NCBI GenBank assembly: GCA_031844405.1
Contig: JAUZVC010000003.1
Span: 1 to 64,000 of the forward strand
DNA from: Knoellia sp031844405
Lineage (GTDB): Bacteria > Actinomycetota > Actinomycetes > Actinomycetales > Dermatophilaceae
Length of the DNA: 64,000 nucleotides
Direction of reading: 5' to 3'
The translations under genes and the position numbers were made by a program. This document shows positions 14,410-23,007 of this stretch, piece after piece. How positions within the stretch are numbered: the stretch's first letter is position 1; every line of letters starts with the position of its first letter. The notes under the pieces were generated by a model, which was given only the letters and a program-made list of their open reading frames with translations, was not told the DNA's origin and did not search any database.

Positions 14410-16782
14410 GTGGCACTGCACAAGAAGTGGTGGCCGCTCCTCGCCGCGACCGCACTGGCCCTACCGGTCGGTGCGTCTGCGGTGACGATGGCGGAGGCGG
14501 AGTCCGACAACCGCAAGAGCTCGACCAAGAAGCACGCCCGGCCGAGTGCCGACCCGGTGGGCGCCGAGGAGTGGATGTACCTCCAGCGCGCGAACGCCGA
14601 CGGCTCCATCCCGGACGCCGCCGTGACCGAGGCCATCGCGCAGTCCCGCTCGATGGGCGCTGCGGCGAAGGGCAACCCGAGCACCGACCAGGTGTGGTCG
14701 GGCGTCGGCCCGTCGAACATCGGTGGCCGGATTCGCGACATCGCGGCCGACCCGACGACGAAGGACGTCGCCTACATCGCCACGGGCACCGGTGGCCTGT
14801 GGCGCACCGCCGACGGCGGCCAGACCTTCCAGACCTCGTGGGACGACCAGCTGCCTCAGTCCATGGGTGCCGTGGCCGTCGACAGTGCCGGCGTCGTCTG
14901 GGCCGGTACCGGTGAGCCCGACCACGGTGGTGGCTCGGCCTACTACGGCAAGGGTGTCTACAAGTCCTCCGACGACGGCGCCACGTGGACCAACGTGGGG
15001 CTCGAGGACGGTGACACCGTCGGCCAGATCGTCATCGACCCGCGCGACGACGACCGCGTCCTCGTGGCGGTCATGGGTGCGCTGCACGACACCGAGCCGA
15101 CCCGTGGCCTGTTCCTCACCGAGGACGGCGGCTCGACCTGGGAGCGCGTCATCGTCCCGGACAGTGCCTCGACGGGCGCCATCGACGTGAGCGTCAACAA
15201 GGCCAACCCGGACATCATGCTCGCGACGACCTGGGACAAGGTCCGTGACGAGAAGTCGCGCCTGTACGGCCCGCACTCCTACGTCTACCGCTCCACGGAC
15301 GCCGGTCGCACGTGGACCAAGGTGCACGACGCACCGCTGCCCCAGAGCGAGACCGACCCGGCGCTCCAGACGCCCGACAACCTCGTCGGGCGCATGGGTG
15401 TCGACTTCAGTGACTCCGACCCCAACCGCGCCTACCTCATCTCGAGCACGGCCCGTGGCAACTTCAACGGCTTCTTCACGAGCACCGACGCCGGCGCGAC
15501 CTGGACGGCCGTCGGGCCGACCTCGGGTGGCACCCTGCAGAGCATCAGCGGCGGGTTCGCGTGGTGGTTCGGCAGGGTCTACGTCGACCCGCAGAACCCG
15601 CTGCACGTCTTCGTCGCGGGCGTGAGTCTCGCCGAGAGCCTCAACGGTGGTCTCACGTGGACGACCTCCCAGACCCCGCACGCCGACCAGCACGGCCTCG
15701 AGTGGGACCCGTTCACGCCCGGCAAGGTCATGCTCGGCAACGACGGCGGCTTCTACTGGTCGATGACCAACGGCGCCGCAAGGGGCCTGTGGCAGAAGAC
15801 GGCCGACCTGCCGGTGACCCAGTTCTACGAGATGGATGTCTCGCACCAGAACCCGCAGCGCATGAACGCCGGTGCGCAGGACAACGGATCGCTCAAGTCG
15901 TGGGGTCTGGACAACTCGACCACGGGTGACTGGTTCGGCTTCGTCGGCGGCGACGGGATGATGAACCGCATCGACCCGACGAACGACCGGAAGTACTACG
16001 GCTGCTCGCAGAACGGTGGCTGCCGCGGCTTCGTCGGCACCGACACCGGTCAGTCGAGCTTCAGCATGACGATCCCCGGCCTGCGCAAGAACTGGGTCGC
16101 CCCGCTGGAGTTCTCGGCCGACCCCCGCATCATGTTCGGCGCGAGCGAGTACGTCAGCCGCATGAACACCGACGTCGGCCAGCGCCGCTGGGAGAAGATC
16201 AGCCCTGACCTCACCGAGGGCACCGAGCCGCGTGCGCCCGGGTTCGGCACCATCACGGCGATCGGCACCACCAAGGCGGACCCGAACCTCGTCTACGCGG
16301 GCACGGACTCCGGCCTCATGTGGGTCTCGCGCAACGCGATGGCAGCGGCCGACGCGGTCACCTGGACCAAGCTGGAGAGCCCGAGCTTCCCGGGACGCTG
16401 GGTCACGCGGATCACCGTGGACCCGCAGAACCCCAAGGTCGCCTGGGCGAGCTTCTCCGGCTGGCGCGCGGGTGACGCCTACCCGCACCTGCTCATGACC
16501 AGGGACGGCGGAGCCACCTGGACCGACATCGTGGGCAAGCGCGTGCCGCAGGCGCCCATCAACGACGTCATCCGCCACCCGAGCAAGGCGAACTGGCTCT
16601 TCATCGCCACGGACGTCGGCGTCTACCGCACGACCAACCTCGGCAAGACCTGGGTCAAGGTCGGCGCGAACCTGCCGCTCGTCCCGATCAACGACATCGA
16701 CCTGCCCGCCGGCAGCGAGACGCTCTACGCCGCCACCTACGGCCGGAGCATCTGGACGACGTCCCTCGCGGACGCCGCCTGA
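14410..16782 (+). CDS. secreted sortilin/VPS10-type beta-propeller protein
   Basis: 790 residues with a Sec signal peptide (KKWWPLLAATALALPVGASA). The rest is a repeated beta-propeller with many Asp-box/BNR motifs of the S.DGG.TW type (TADGGQTF, SSDDGATW, TEDGGSTW, STDAGRTW, TRDGGATW), as in sortilin N-terminal domains and exo-acting glycosidases or xyloglucanases. Such domains bind carbohydrate or protein, but no catalytic acid pair is assigned here. GTG 14410 follows GAAGGA. The upstream sequence holds TACCCGCGGGTA, a short palindrome at about 14297-14308. It precedes an ABC importer by about 90 bases; whether they share substrate is unknown. Confidence 0.75.
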   Translation: MALHKKWWPLLAATALALPVGASAVTMAEAESDNRKSSTKKHARPSADPVGAEEWMYLQRANADGSIPDAAVTEAIAQSRSMGAAAKGNPSTDQVWSGVGPSNIGGRIRDIAADPTTKDVAYIATGTGGLWRTADGGQTFQTSWDDQLPQSMGAVAVDSAGVVWAGTGEPDHGGGSAYYGKGVYKSSDDGATWTNVGLEDGDTVGQIVIDPRDDDRVLVAVMGALHDTEPTRGLFLTEDGGSTWERVIVPDSASTGAIDVSVNKANPDIMLATTWDKVRDEKSRLYGPHSYVYRSTDAGRTWTKVHDAPLPQSETDPALQTPDNLVGRMGVDFSDSDPNRAYLISSTARGNFNGFFTSTDAGATWTAVGPTSGGTLQSISGGFAWWFGRVYVDPQNPLHVFVAGVSLAESLNGGLTWTTSQTPHADQHGLEWDPFTPGKVMLGNDGGFYWSMTNGAARGLWQKTADLPVTQFYEMDVSHQNPQRMNAGAQDNGSLKSWGLDNSTTGDWFGFVGGDGMMNRIDPTNDRKYYGCSQNGGCRGFVGTDTGQSSFSMTIPGLRKNWVAPLEFSADPRIMFGASEYVSRMNTDVGQRRWEKISPDLTEGTEPRAPGFGTITAIGTTKADPNLVYAGTDSGLMWVSRNAMAAADAVTWTKLESPSFPGRWVTRITVDPQNPKVAWASFSGWRAGDAYPHLLMTRDGGATWTDIVGKRVPQAPINDVIRHPSKANWLFIATDVGVYRTTNLGKTWVKVGANLPLVPINDIDLPAGSETLYAATYGRSIWTTSLADAA

Positions 16783-16871
16783 CGGTTGGCGACCATCCTG
16801 CCGGGAGCATTCTGAGCACCACGACGACAGGTCGGCCACCCCGACGTCCCGCCCTCGGGCGCGGCGTCGGG

Positions 16872-17648
16872 GTGGCTGCGCTGTGCCTGCTCTTCCTCAC
16901 ACCGCTCGCCGTCATGGTGCTCGGGTCGCTCCAGCGACCGCTGCAGCCGCCACCGGACGGTCTCGACCTCTGGCCCGACCCGGTGACGTGGTCGAACTAC
17001 GGGGTCGTCGACGAGTTCGTCCCGCTCGCACGGCTCCTGGCCAACTCGATCCTGCTCGTCGCCGTGGCCGTCCCGGTGACGGTCGTCGTGACCTCGATGG
17101 CCGGTCTAGCGATCGTGTCCTCACGCGGCCGGGTCCGAACGGCGCTCGTCGGGGTCTCCGTCCTCATGATGCTCGTCCCGGCCTCGGCGCTGTGGGTGCC
17201 GCGGGTGGTCGTCCTGCGCCAGCTGGGGCTCACCGACACCCCGGTCACCGTCGCCCTGCTGGCGCTCGCGGGAACCACGCCCTTCTACGTCCTGCTCTTC
17301 GCGCTCGCGTACTCGCGCATCCCGACGTCGGTGCTCGAGGCGGCCGAGCTCGAGGGCATGAGCCCGTATGCCGTCTGGCGCCGCGTCGCGCTCCCACTCG
17401 CCCGGCCGGCCGTGGTTGCCGTCGCCACGCTGAGCTTCGTGTACTACTGGTCGACGTTCATGGATCCGCTCACCCTCGTCGCGTCCCCGCGACACTGGCC
17501 CGCCTCGCTCGGGCTGCGGAACCTCGCCGAGATGGAGGCAGCCCTGTATCCGATCTACCTCGCCGGAGCCGTCATCGTCACGGCGCCCGCGGTCCTCGCC
17601 TTCCTCGTGGGCCAACGGGCCTTCTTCGCCTCGGTGGAGCAGCGATGA
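16872..17648 (+). CDS. ABC sugar-type importer, permease (MalG-like)
   Basis: 258 residues with six predicted membrane segments. The cytoplasmic EAA loop EAAELEGMSPYAVWRRVALPLARPA (about 155-180) contacts the ATPase. The C-terminal half is typical of MalG/LacG-type carbohydrate permeases. The start is uncertain: GTG 16872 opens directly into the first membrane helix. The same frame continues upstream for 20 codons to CTG 16812, which has GGGAG in front and would give the usual cytoplasmic tail. It overlaps the solute-binding gene (ATGA), so the cluster is translationally coupled. Confidence 0.85.
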   Translation: MAALCLLFLTPLAVMVLGSLQRPLQPPPDGLDLWPDPVTWSNYGVVDEFVPLARLLANSILLVAVAVPVTVVVTSMAGLAIVSSRGRVRTALVGVSVLMMLVPASALWVPRVVVLRQLGLTDTPVTVALLALAGTTPFYVLLFALAYSRIPTSVLEAAELEGMSPYAVWRRVALPLARPAVVAVATLSFVYYWSTFMDPLTLVASPRHWPASLGLRNLAEMEAALYPIYLAGAVIVTAPAVLAFLVGQRAFFASVEQR

Positions 17649-18928
17649 GCCGACGACACACCCTGCTCGTCGCTCCGGTGCTCGCGAGCATGATGGCCCT
17701 GACGGCGTGCGGCTCGTCCGGCCGAACCAGCGGGGGCGGCGCCGCGGAGGAGGGCGGATCCGTCGCCCCGATCGTCTTCCAGGTCAAGGCCGAACCGGAG
17801 GAGGCGGCCGTCTACCGCAGTCTCCTCACGGCATACGAGGGCGCCGGTGGTGGGCAGGTCGAGATGGTGGCGGTCGGCCGCAAGGACCACCTCACCCGAC
17901 TGTCCACGTCGTTCGCGTCGGGGGACGCCCCGGACGTCTTCCTCATCAACTACCGCGAGTACGCCCAGTTCGTGCAGCGCGGCGCCGTCGAGCCGATCGG
18001 GCCGCTCCTCAGGGAGCAGGGCGTCAACCGGAGCGCCTACTACGAGGAGCCGCTGCAGGCCTTCACCTACGACGGCGAGCTCCAGTGCATGCCGCAGAAC
18101 ATCTCCTCGCTCGTCCTCTACTGGAACACCGACCTCTTCGAGGCCGCCGGGCTCGAACCCCCGAAGGCGGGGTGGACGTGGGAGGAGTTCACCGCGACCG
18201 CGCGTGCCCTGACCAAGGATGGAGTCAAGGGCGTCGGCATCGATCCGTCGATCACGCGGATGGCGCCGCTGGTGTGGAGCGCCGGTGGCGAGATCGTCGA
18301 CGACCCGGAGAAGCCGACGCGCACGACGCTGCACGAGCCGAAGGCGCGGGCGGCGCTGCAGTCCGTCGTCGACCTCGTCGCCGCCGGGGTCACCCCGTCG
18401 AAGGAGGAGATGGCCGCCCAGGGCCTCGAGGAGCAGTTCATGACCGGCAAGGTCGCGATGTTCATGAGCTCGCGGGTCGAGGTGCCCGCGTTGCGGGAGC
18501 AGCGTGACCTCGCGTTCGACGTGGCGGCGCTGCCCTCGCTCGGGACGCCGGCCTCGGTGCTGCACTCGGACGCCTACTGCATCGCTTCCACCTCACGCCA
18601 CAAGGAGGCCGCCGCAGCCTTCATCGCGTATGCCGTGGGGCAACAGGGGCAGACCGTCACCGCCCTCGGTGGACGGACGGTGCCGTCGCTGCGGTCCGTG
18701 GCCCAGTCGCCGGCGTTCCTCAGCCCGGAGCGGGCGCCGGCGTCCTCGCAGGTCTTCCTCGACGCCGTGCCCCTGCTCCGGCACACGCCGGTCACGCCGG
18801 TGTGGCCCGAGGTCGAGGACGTCGTCGGCACGCAGCTGCAGCGCGCCTTCGAGGACGGCGTGCCGCTCGACGAGGCACTCGCCGAGATCCGACGACAGGC
18901 CGACCCACTGCTGCAGAAGGGCTCATGA
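17645..18928 (+). CDS. ABC importer, solute-binding lipoprotein
   Basis: 427 residues of the extracellular solute-binding protein family 1 (MalE/UgpB type). The signal peptide ends in the lipobox LTAC with lipidated Cys22, and a Gly/Ser linker follows. Landmarks are TRLSTSFASGDAPDVFLINYREYAQFV and LVLYWNTDLFEAAGL. The ligand is probably a sugar, oligosaccharide or polyol, but cannot be told from sequence. It sits between a permease and the ATPase, with start and stop overlaps at both ends (ATGA). Confidence 0.9.
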   Translation: MSRRHTLLVAPVLASMMALTACGSSGRTSGGGAAEEGGSVAPIVFQVKAEPEEAAVYRSLLTAYEGAGGGQVEMVAVGRKDHLTRLSTSFASGDAPDVFLINYREYAQFVQRGAVEPIGPLLREQGVNRSAYYEEPLQAFTYDGELQCMPQNISSLVLYWNTDLFEAAGLEPPKAGWTWEEFTATARALTKDGVKGVGIDPSITRMAPLVWSAGGEIVDDPEKPTRTTLHEPKARAALQSVVDLVAAGVTPSKEEMAAQGLEEQFMTGKVAMFMSSRVEVPALREQRDLAFDVAALPSLGTPASVLHSDAYCIASTSRHKEAAAAFIAYAVGQQGQTVTALGGRTVPSLRSVAQSPAFLSPERAPASSQVFLDAVPLLRHTPVTPVWPEVEDVVGTQLQRAFEDGVPLDEALAEIRRQADPLLQKGS

Positions 18929-19977
18929 CGCTGCAGGTCGAGGCCGCTCGGCGGGTGTTCCGGCAGCGCGGGCGTGACGATGTCGTGGCCCTCGACGGGG
19001 TGGACCTCGACGTCGCCGACGACGAGCTCCTCGTCCTCGTCGGCCGTTCCGGGTCTGGCAAGACGACCCTGCTGCGGGCCGTCGCCGGGCTCGAGACCCT
19101 CGACTCCGGCCAGGTCCGTCTCGGGGGCGAGGACGTCACCTCGCTCCCGCCACGCGGGAGAGGAGTCGCACTCGTCTTCCAGGAGGCGGCGCTCTTCCCA
19201 CATCTGCGGGTGCGCGACAACATCGAGATCGGCGAGCGCGCACGGGGGGCCGGACGCTCGTCCGTGGCGGCACGCACCGACGAAGTCGCCGAGACGCTCG
19301 AGGTCGCCCACCTTCTCGACCGCATGCCATCCGCCCTCAGCGGCGGTGAGCGGCAACGGGTCGCGCTGGCGCGAGCGGTCATCCGCTCGCCACGGGTGCT
19401 GCTGCTCGACGAGCCGCTCGCCGCCGTCGACGTCGAGCAGCGAGTGCGGATGCGTGGGGTCATCCGTGACGTGCAGCGTCGTCTGCGGGTGCCGATGGTG
19501 CACGTCACCCACGACCAGGGGGAGGCGATGGCCCTCGGGGATCGCGTGGCGATGGTCGACCGTGGGCGGGTGCTGCAGTGCGACACCCCCGACGTGCTCT
19601 ATTCGCGACCGGCGGACGTCGTCGTCGCACGCGGCTTCGGCCCGCTGCCCATGAACCTCGCACCAGCGCGCGACGGCGTCGTCGTCGGTGTGCGACCCGA
19701 GCGGCTTCGTCTGGCGAGGTCCGGAAGCGCTGCGGGCAGCGCCACCGACATCGGTGGCGGCAGCGCTGCGACGGGTGCTGCACAGGGCTCGGTGGTCGCG
19801 GTCGAGCCCTTGGGCGAGGAGTCGCTGGTCCACCTCGCCGTCGACTCCGACCGCAGGGCGGTCGTCGCGCGGGTGCCGGCAGCGTGGGCTCCGGGCCCCG
19901 GCGACAGCGTCCGGGTCACCTGGCGTCCCGAGGACGAGCACCGTTTCGACGCCGACACCGGCGCCCGGCTGGACTGA
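18925..19977 (+). CDS. ABC importer, ATP-binding protein (MalK/PotA type)
   Basis: 350 residues. Walker A GRSGSGKTT (about 40-48), Q-loop FQEAALFP, signature LSGGERQRVALARA, Walker B VLLLDEPLAAVD, and H-loop THDQGEAMALGDR. A C-terminal TOBE-like regulatory domain (about 240-350) is split by a Gly/Ser/Ala linker (about 268-285). It energises the neighbouring permeases. Many actinobacterial sugar importers lack a dedicated ATPase and share MsiK; this cluster carries its own. It overlaps the preceding gene by ATGA. Confidence 0.93.
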   Translation: MTLQVEAARRVFRQRGRDDVVALDGVDLDVADDELLVLVGRSGSGKTTLLRAVAGLETLDSGQVRLGGEDVTSLPPRGRGVALVFQEAALFPHLRVRDNIEIGERARGAGRSSVAARTDEVAETLEVAHLLDRMPSALSGGERQRVALARAVIRSPRVLLLDEPLAAVDVEQRVRMRGVIRDVQRRLRVPMVHVTHDQGEAMALGDRVAMVDRGRVLQCDTPDVLYSRPADVVVARGFGPLPMNLAPARDGVVVGVRPERLRLARSGSAAGSATDIGGGSAATGAAQGSVVAVEPLGEESLVHLAVDSDRRAVVARVPAAWAPGPGDSVRVTWRPEDEHRFDADTGARLD

Positions 19978-19984
19978 GGCTGAG

Positions 19985-20851
19985 GTGAGACGGTCTCCGC
20001 TGGCGCTGCCCTACCTTCTGGGGTCGCTCCTTCTCGTCGTCGTCCCGCTCGCGCTCGCACTCCTGCTGGCGTCGACGAGCTATTACGGCTTCCGCGCCCC
20101 CGAGTTCACAGGTGGGGAGAACTGGGTGCGGCTCCTGGGTGACGAGAAGTTCTGGGACGCCGTGAGGGTGAGCGCGCTCGTCGCTCTCGTCGTCGTACCG
20201 CTGAGGCTCGTCCTCGCGGTGGGGGCAGCGCTGCTGCTCGTCCGCCGTGGAGGCGCAGGGACCGCGGTCGGTCGTGTCGCCGCCTACCTCCCGTCGGTGA
20301 TCCCCGAGGCGGCGTGGGCCTTGCTCTGGCTGTGGATCCTCAACCCGCTCTACGGGCCGCTCCCCGCGTTGCTCGGCGCTCTCGGGGTGCCGTCGCCGGG
20401 GTTCCTCACCGAACCGTGGGGGGCACGGACCGGGCTCGCCCTCGTCATGGCCTTCCAGGTGGGGGAGGCGTTCGTCGTGGCGCTCGCCGCACGCGCCGCG
20501 ATCCCCGGCCGTCTCTACGAGGCGCTCGCCGTCGAAGGCGGTTCGTCGTGGTTCACCACCCGGCGGCTCACGCTCCCACTCATGGTGCCGCTCCTGCTCG
20601 TCCTCGCGGTCAGAGACCTCGTCGTCGTGGTGCAGAACGCCTTCGTGCCGGCGCTGCTCGTCACCGGAGGAGGGCCGGCCAACGCGACGACGACGGCGCC
20701 GCTGCACATCTACGTGCGGGCGTTCGAGTACGGCGAGCTCGGCTACGCCTCCACGCTCTCAGTGACCCTGCTCGCGCTCACTGCCGTGGCGGCGGCCATG
20801 CCGCTGTGGCTCGCCGCCCGGCTCGCGGGCCGGCAGCGCTCCCGCACCTGA
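19985..20851 (+). CDS. ABC sugar-type importer, permease (MalF-like)
   Basis: 288 residues, six membrane segments. The EAA-type loop YEALAVEGGSSWFTTRRLTLPLMVP (about 178-203) is clear, and the N-terminal sequence starts with a short basic stretch followed by the first helix. It is the partner of the permease at 16872, forming a heterodimer. GTG 19985 is preceded by AGGCTGAGG. The order permease-binding protein-ATPase-permease is unusual; the two permeases are usually adjacent. Confidence 0.88.
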   Translation: MRRSPLALPYLLGSLLLVVVPLALALLLASTSYYGFRAPEFTGGENWVRLLGDEKFWDAVRVSALVALVVVPLRLVLAVGAALLLVRRGGAGTAVGRVAAYLPSVIPEAAWALLWLWILNPLYGPLPALLGALGVPSPGFLTEPWGARTGLALVMAFQVGEAFVVALAARAAIPGRLYEALAVEGGSSWFTTRRLTLPLMVPLLLVLAVRDLVVVVQNAFVPALLVTGGGPANATTTAPLHIYVRAFEYGELGYASTLSVTLLALTAVAAAMPLWLAARLAGRQRSRT

Positions 20852-20969
20852 CCCGGCTCGGTCCGGCAGAACTCGTCCTCCCGGACTGTTGCCACGAAGG
20901 CGTTCTCGCGGTCGACTTGTCCCGTGGGGCCCGCCCACCCGGGGCCGGCCACGGCGACGGAGGTCTGGC

Positions 20970-21407
20970 ATGAGCAGTGAGGTCGACGCACTTCCCGACG
21001 ACAGCAGGGAGGCCCTCTCCGAGACGGATCCGCCGATGGGCGTGCACGCCACCGCCACCCTCCCGGCGTCGGCCGACGAGGTGTGGCGCCACCTCGTGAG
21101 CCCGGAGGGCACCGAGGCCATCCTCGGCGAGGGCGCCCGCCTCGGCAGCAAGGGCGAGCCGTGGAAGGCGGCCGACGGCACCTACGGCGTGGTCCGCAGC
21201 TTCCACCCCCTCGAGCAGGTCCGGGTCACGTGGCACCCGCACGAGGACGGCCCCCTCAGCCTGCTCGACGTCCAGCTGCACGCAGACGGTGACGGGACCA
21301 AGGTCGACCTCTACCACGAGGGCCACGGCATCGCCGGCGACCCGCGTGGCGACCTCCAGCACTGGGAGGACGCCTTGGGCCGGCTCGCCCGCGGCATGAC
21401 CGGTTGA
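20970..21407 (+). CDS. SRPBCC family protein (AHSA1/CalC-like)
   Basis: 145 residues. After an acidic N-terminus of about 25 residues comes HATATLPASADEVWRHLVSPEGTEAILGEGARLG, then EQVRVTWHPHEDGP, GTKVDLYHEGHG and a C-terminal helix. The pattern fits the AHSA1 branch of helix-grip proteins, which includes self-resistance and stress proteins. ACGGAGG precedes ATG 20970. It stands between the ABC cluster and a Gly/Arg-rich regulator-like gene, with no evident operon mate. Confidence 0.75.
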   Translation: MSSEVDALPDDSREALSETDPPMGVHATATLPASADEVWRHLVSPEGTEAILGEGARLGSKGEPWKAADGTYGVVRSFHPLEQVRVTWHPHEDGPLSLLDVQLHADGDGTKVDLYHEGHGIAGDPRGDLQHWEDALGRLARGMTG

Positions 21408-21461
21408 CACCCGAGGTGGTGCGTCGACGTTGTTGCCGTCGGGAATGCGTTGCTCCATCCT

Positions 21462-21500
21462 GTAGTTGTGTAATGGTGTAAGCACTGCAAGACGTAGTGC
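21462..21500 (+). promoter_or_regulatory. A/T-rich promoter/operator of next gene
   Basis: The stretch contains two direct repeats TGTAA-TGG-TGTAA and then GCACT...AGTGC as a short inverted repeat (21482-21500). It is one of the few A/T-rich patches in the region. It precedes a gene whose C-terminus resembles a ribbon-helix-helix DNA-binding segment, so autoregulation is possible. Confidence 0.4.
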
Positions 21501-21525
21501 CACAGCAGCAGGAAGGAGACCTGTC

Positions 21526-22167
21526 ATGAGGTCCCACCACCACCCACACGTCGGCAGTGACGACCCCCGTCCCACCGAGCGCGGTGCCCGCCGGGGGATG
21601 CCCGGCCGGGGGCCCGGTCGCGGACGCGGTCCCGGCGGCGGCCGCGGCATGGGCCGGCCCGGCGGCTGGCAGCAGGCCGACGTCCCCAGCGCCGACGACG
21701 CCCGCGACTGGTTCAGCGGGCGGCTGCCCGACGGCTGGTTCACCGACCTCGAGGTCGACGTCGACCGCGACGAGATCACCGTCATCGGCACCCTCGCCGA
21801 CGAGAAGGTCGAGGGTGCGGAGGCCGAGGGCCGGATCAGCCGGTGGCGCGCCGACACCAAGGAGGCGCGCATCGCCATCGCCCGCGAGGCCGAGGCTCGC
21901 TACGGGCGCAAGGTCTCCTGGGGCGTCCGCCTCGGTGACACGAAGGCCCTCTTCACCCACCTCGCCGCGCCGGTGATGACCCGCCTTCGCCAGCCCGAGC
22001 GCCAGGTGCTCGACACCCTCGTCGACGCGGGCGTCGCCCGCTCCCGCAGCGACGCGCTCGCGTGGTCGGTCCGGCTCGTCGGCCAGCACGCCGACGAGTG
22101 GCTCGGGCAGCTCCGCGAGGCGATGAGCGAGGTCGACAAGCTCCGCTCACAGGGTCCGAACCTTTGA
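21526..22167 (+). CDS. Gly/Arg-rich protein with ribbon-helix-helix-like C-terminus
   Basis: 213 residues. The N-terminal 50 residues are His-, Arg- and Gly-rich, suggesting nucleic acid binding or disorder. The middle (about 55-140) has an alternating pattern with LEVDVDRDEITVIGTL. The C-terminal part, PERQVLDTLVDAGVARSRSDALAWSVRLVG, looks like a ribbon-helix-helix segment. AAGGAG precedes ATG 21526. I do not know the family. A transcription-factor role is inferred from the C-terminus and the A/T-rich direct repeats upstream. A perfect terminator closes the gene. Confidence 0.6.
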   Translation: MRSHHHPHVGSDDPRPTERGARRGMPGRGPGRGRGPGGGRGMGRPGGWQQADVPSADDARDWFSGRLPDGWFTDLEVDVDRDEITVIGTLADEKVEGAEAEGRISRWRADTKEARIAIAREAEARYGRKVSWGVRLGDTKALFTHLAAPVMTRLRQPERQVLDTLVDAGVARSRSDALAWSVRLVGQHADEWLGQLREAMSEVDKLRSQGPNL

Positions 22168-22180
22168 CCCGACCCACACC

Positions 22181-22222
22181 GAAGGTATGCCGGCCGCTCA
22201 CCCGAGTGGCCGGCATACCTTC
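22181..22222. terminator. terminator built from an inverted CGGCATAC pair
   Basis: GAAGGTATGCCGGCC, 12-base loop, GGCCGGCATACCTTC: a perfect 15-bp stem whose arms contain GTATGCCG and CGGCATAC. It lies 14 bases after the stop of the preceding gene. One of two clear hairpins in which the repeated octamer forms both arms. Confidence 0.85.
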
Positions 22223-22360
22223 GTTCCCGGGCAGGTGTCGAGGCTCGACACGCCGTCGGTTCGTGGCGACACATGGCGCCCTGGCGCACGGTTGCGGGGC
22301 GACACGCGCAGTTCTGCCGAAGGGCTTGCGGCGCGGGTTCCACGAGGCGCATACTTGGCA

Positions 22361-22404
22361 CAACATCTAGTGGTTACACCGATGTAGTTCATCCACATAT
22401 GGTT
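22361..22404 (+). promoter_or_regulatory. pair of NrdR boxes
   Basis: CAACATCTAGTG at 22361-22372 and CCACATATGGTT at 22393-22404 share eight of twelve bases. Their starts are 32 bases apart, about three helical turns, the usual arrangement of paired NrdR boxes upstream of ribonucleotide reductase genes. They lie upstream of nrdR itself, implying autoregulation. The 22223-22486 interval otherwise shows only GC-rich sequence without a gene. Confidence 0.7.
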
Positions 22405-22488
22405 CACAGGGGCGGGCCGGTTACCCACACGTTGTCCCCAACCCGTCCCCAGAACCGTCCCCATGGCGCCCACGAGAGGAGCCGGTCC

Positions 22489-23007
22489 GTGCACTGCCCG
22501 TTCTGCCGCCACACCGACTCCCGCGTCATGGACTCCCGGGCCACCGACGACGGCGCGAGCATCCGCCGCCGGCGTCAGTGCCCCGAGTGCGGCAAGCGGT
22601 TCACGACCGTCGAGACGGCGGCGCTGTCCGTCGTCAAGAGGTCGGGAGCCACCGAGCCGTTCAGCCGCCCGAAGGTCCTCGTCGGCGTCCGCAAGGCCTG
22701 TCAGGGCCGTCCGGTCACCGAGGACCAGCTCGCCCTCCTCGCCCACCAGGTCGAGGAGACGATTCGCGGGCTCGGGCAGGCCGAGGTCGACGCCCACGAG
22801 GTCGGCCTCGCCGTCCTCGAGCCGCTGCGGAGCCTGGACGAGGTCGCCTACCTGAGGTTCGCCTCGGTCTACCAGGCGTTCGACAGCCTCGAGGACTTCG
22901 AGCAGGCGATCACGCTGCTGCGCGTCGAGCGCGACGCGACGGGGGAGGAGCCGGACCGGGGTATGCCGTCCGCTCCGGAAGGTGCCTCGGTCTCCCCGCC
23001 GGACTGA
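22489..23007 (+). CDS. nrdR: ribonucleotide reductase regulator NrdR
   Basis: 172 residues. The N-terminal zinc ribbon has the pairs CPFC and CPEC, followed by the ATP-cone domain (about 49-140, VVKRSGATEPFSRPKVLVGVRKAC ... YLRFASVYQAF). NrdR senses dATP/ATP and represses ribonucleotide reductase genes. GTG 22489 is preceded by AGAGGAG and gives the exact family N-terminus (MHCPFC). It lies directly upstream of nrdJ and is probably transcribed with it. The C-terminal 25 residues are a non-conserved tail. The stop lies between two inverted copies of the CGGCATAC motif. Confidence 0.95.
   Translation: MHCPFCRHTDSRVMDSRATDDGASIRRRRQCPECGKRFTTVETAALSVVKRSGATEPFSRPKVLVGVRKACQGRPVTEDQLALLAHQVEETIRGLGQAEVDAHEVGLAVLEPLRSLDEVAYLRFASVYQAFDSLEDFEQAITLLRVERDATGEEPDRGMPSAPEGASVSPPD

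Noticed and set aside
16883..17644. Upstream extension of the solute-binding protein
   Set aside because: It lies in another frame inside the permease gene. The lipoprotein signal peptide begins at ATG 17645.
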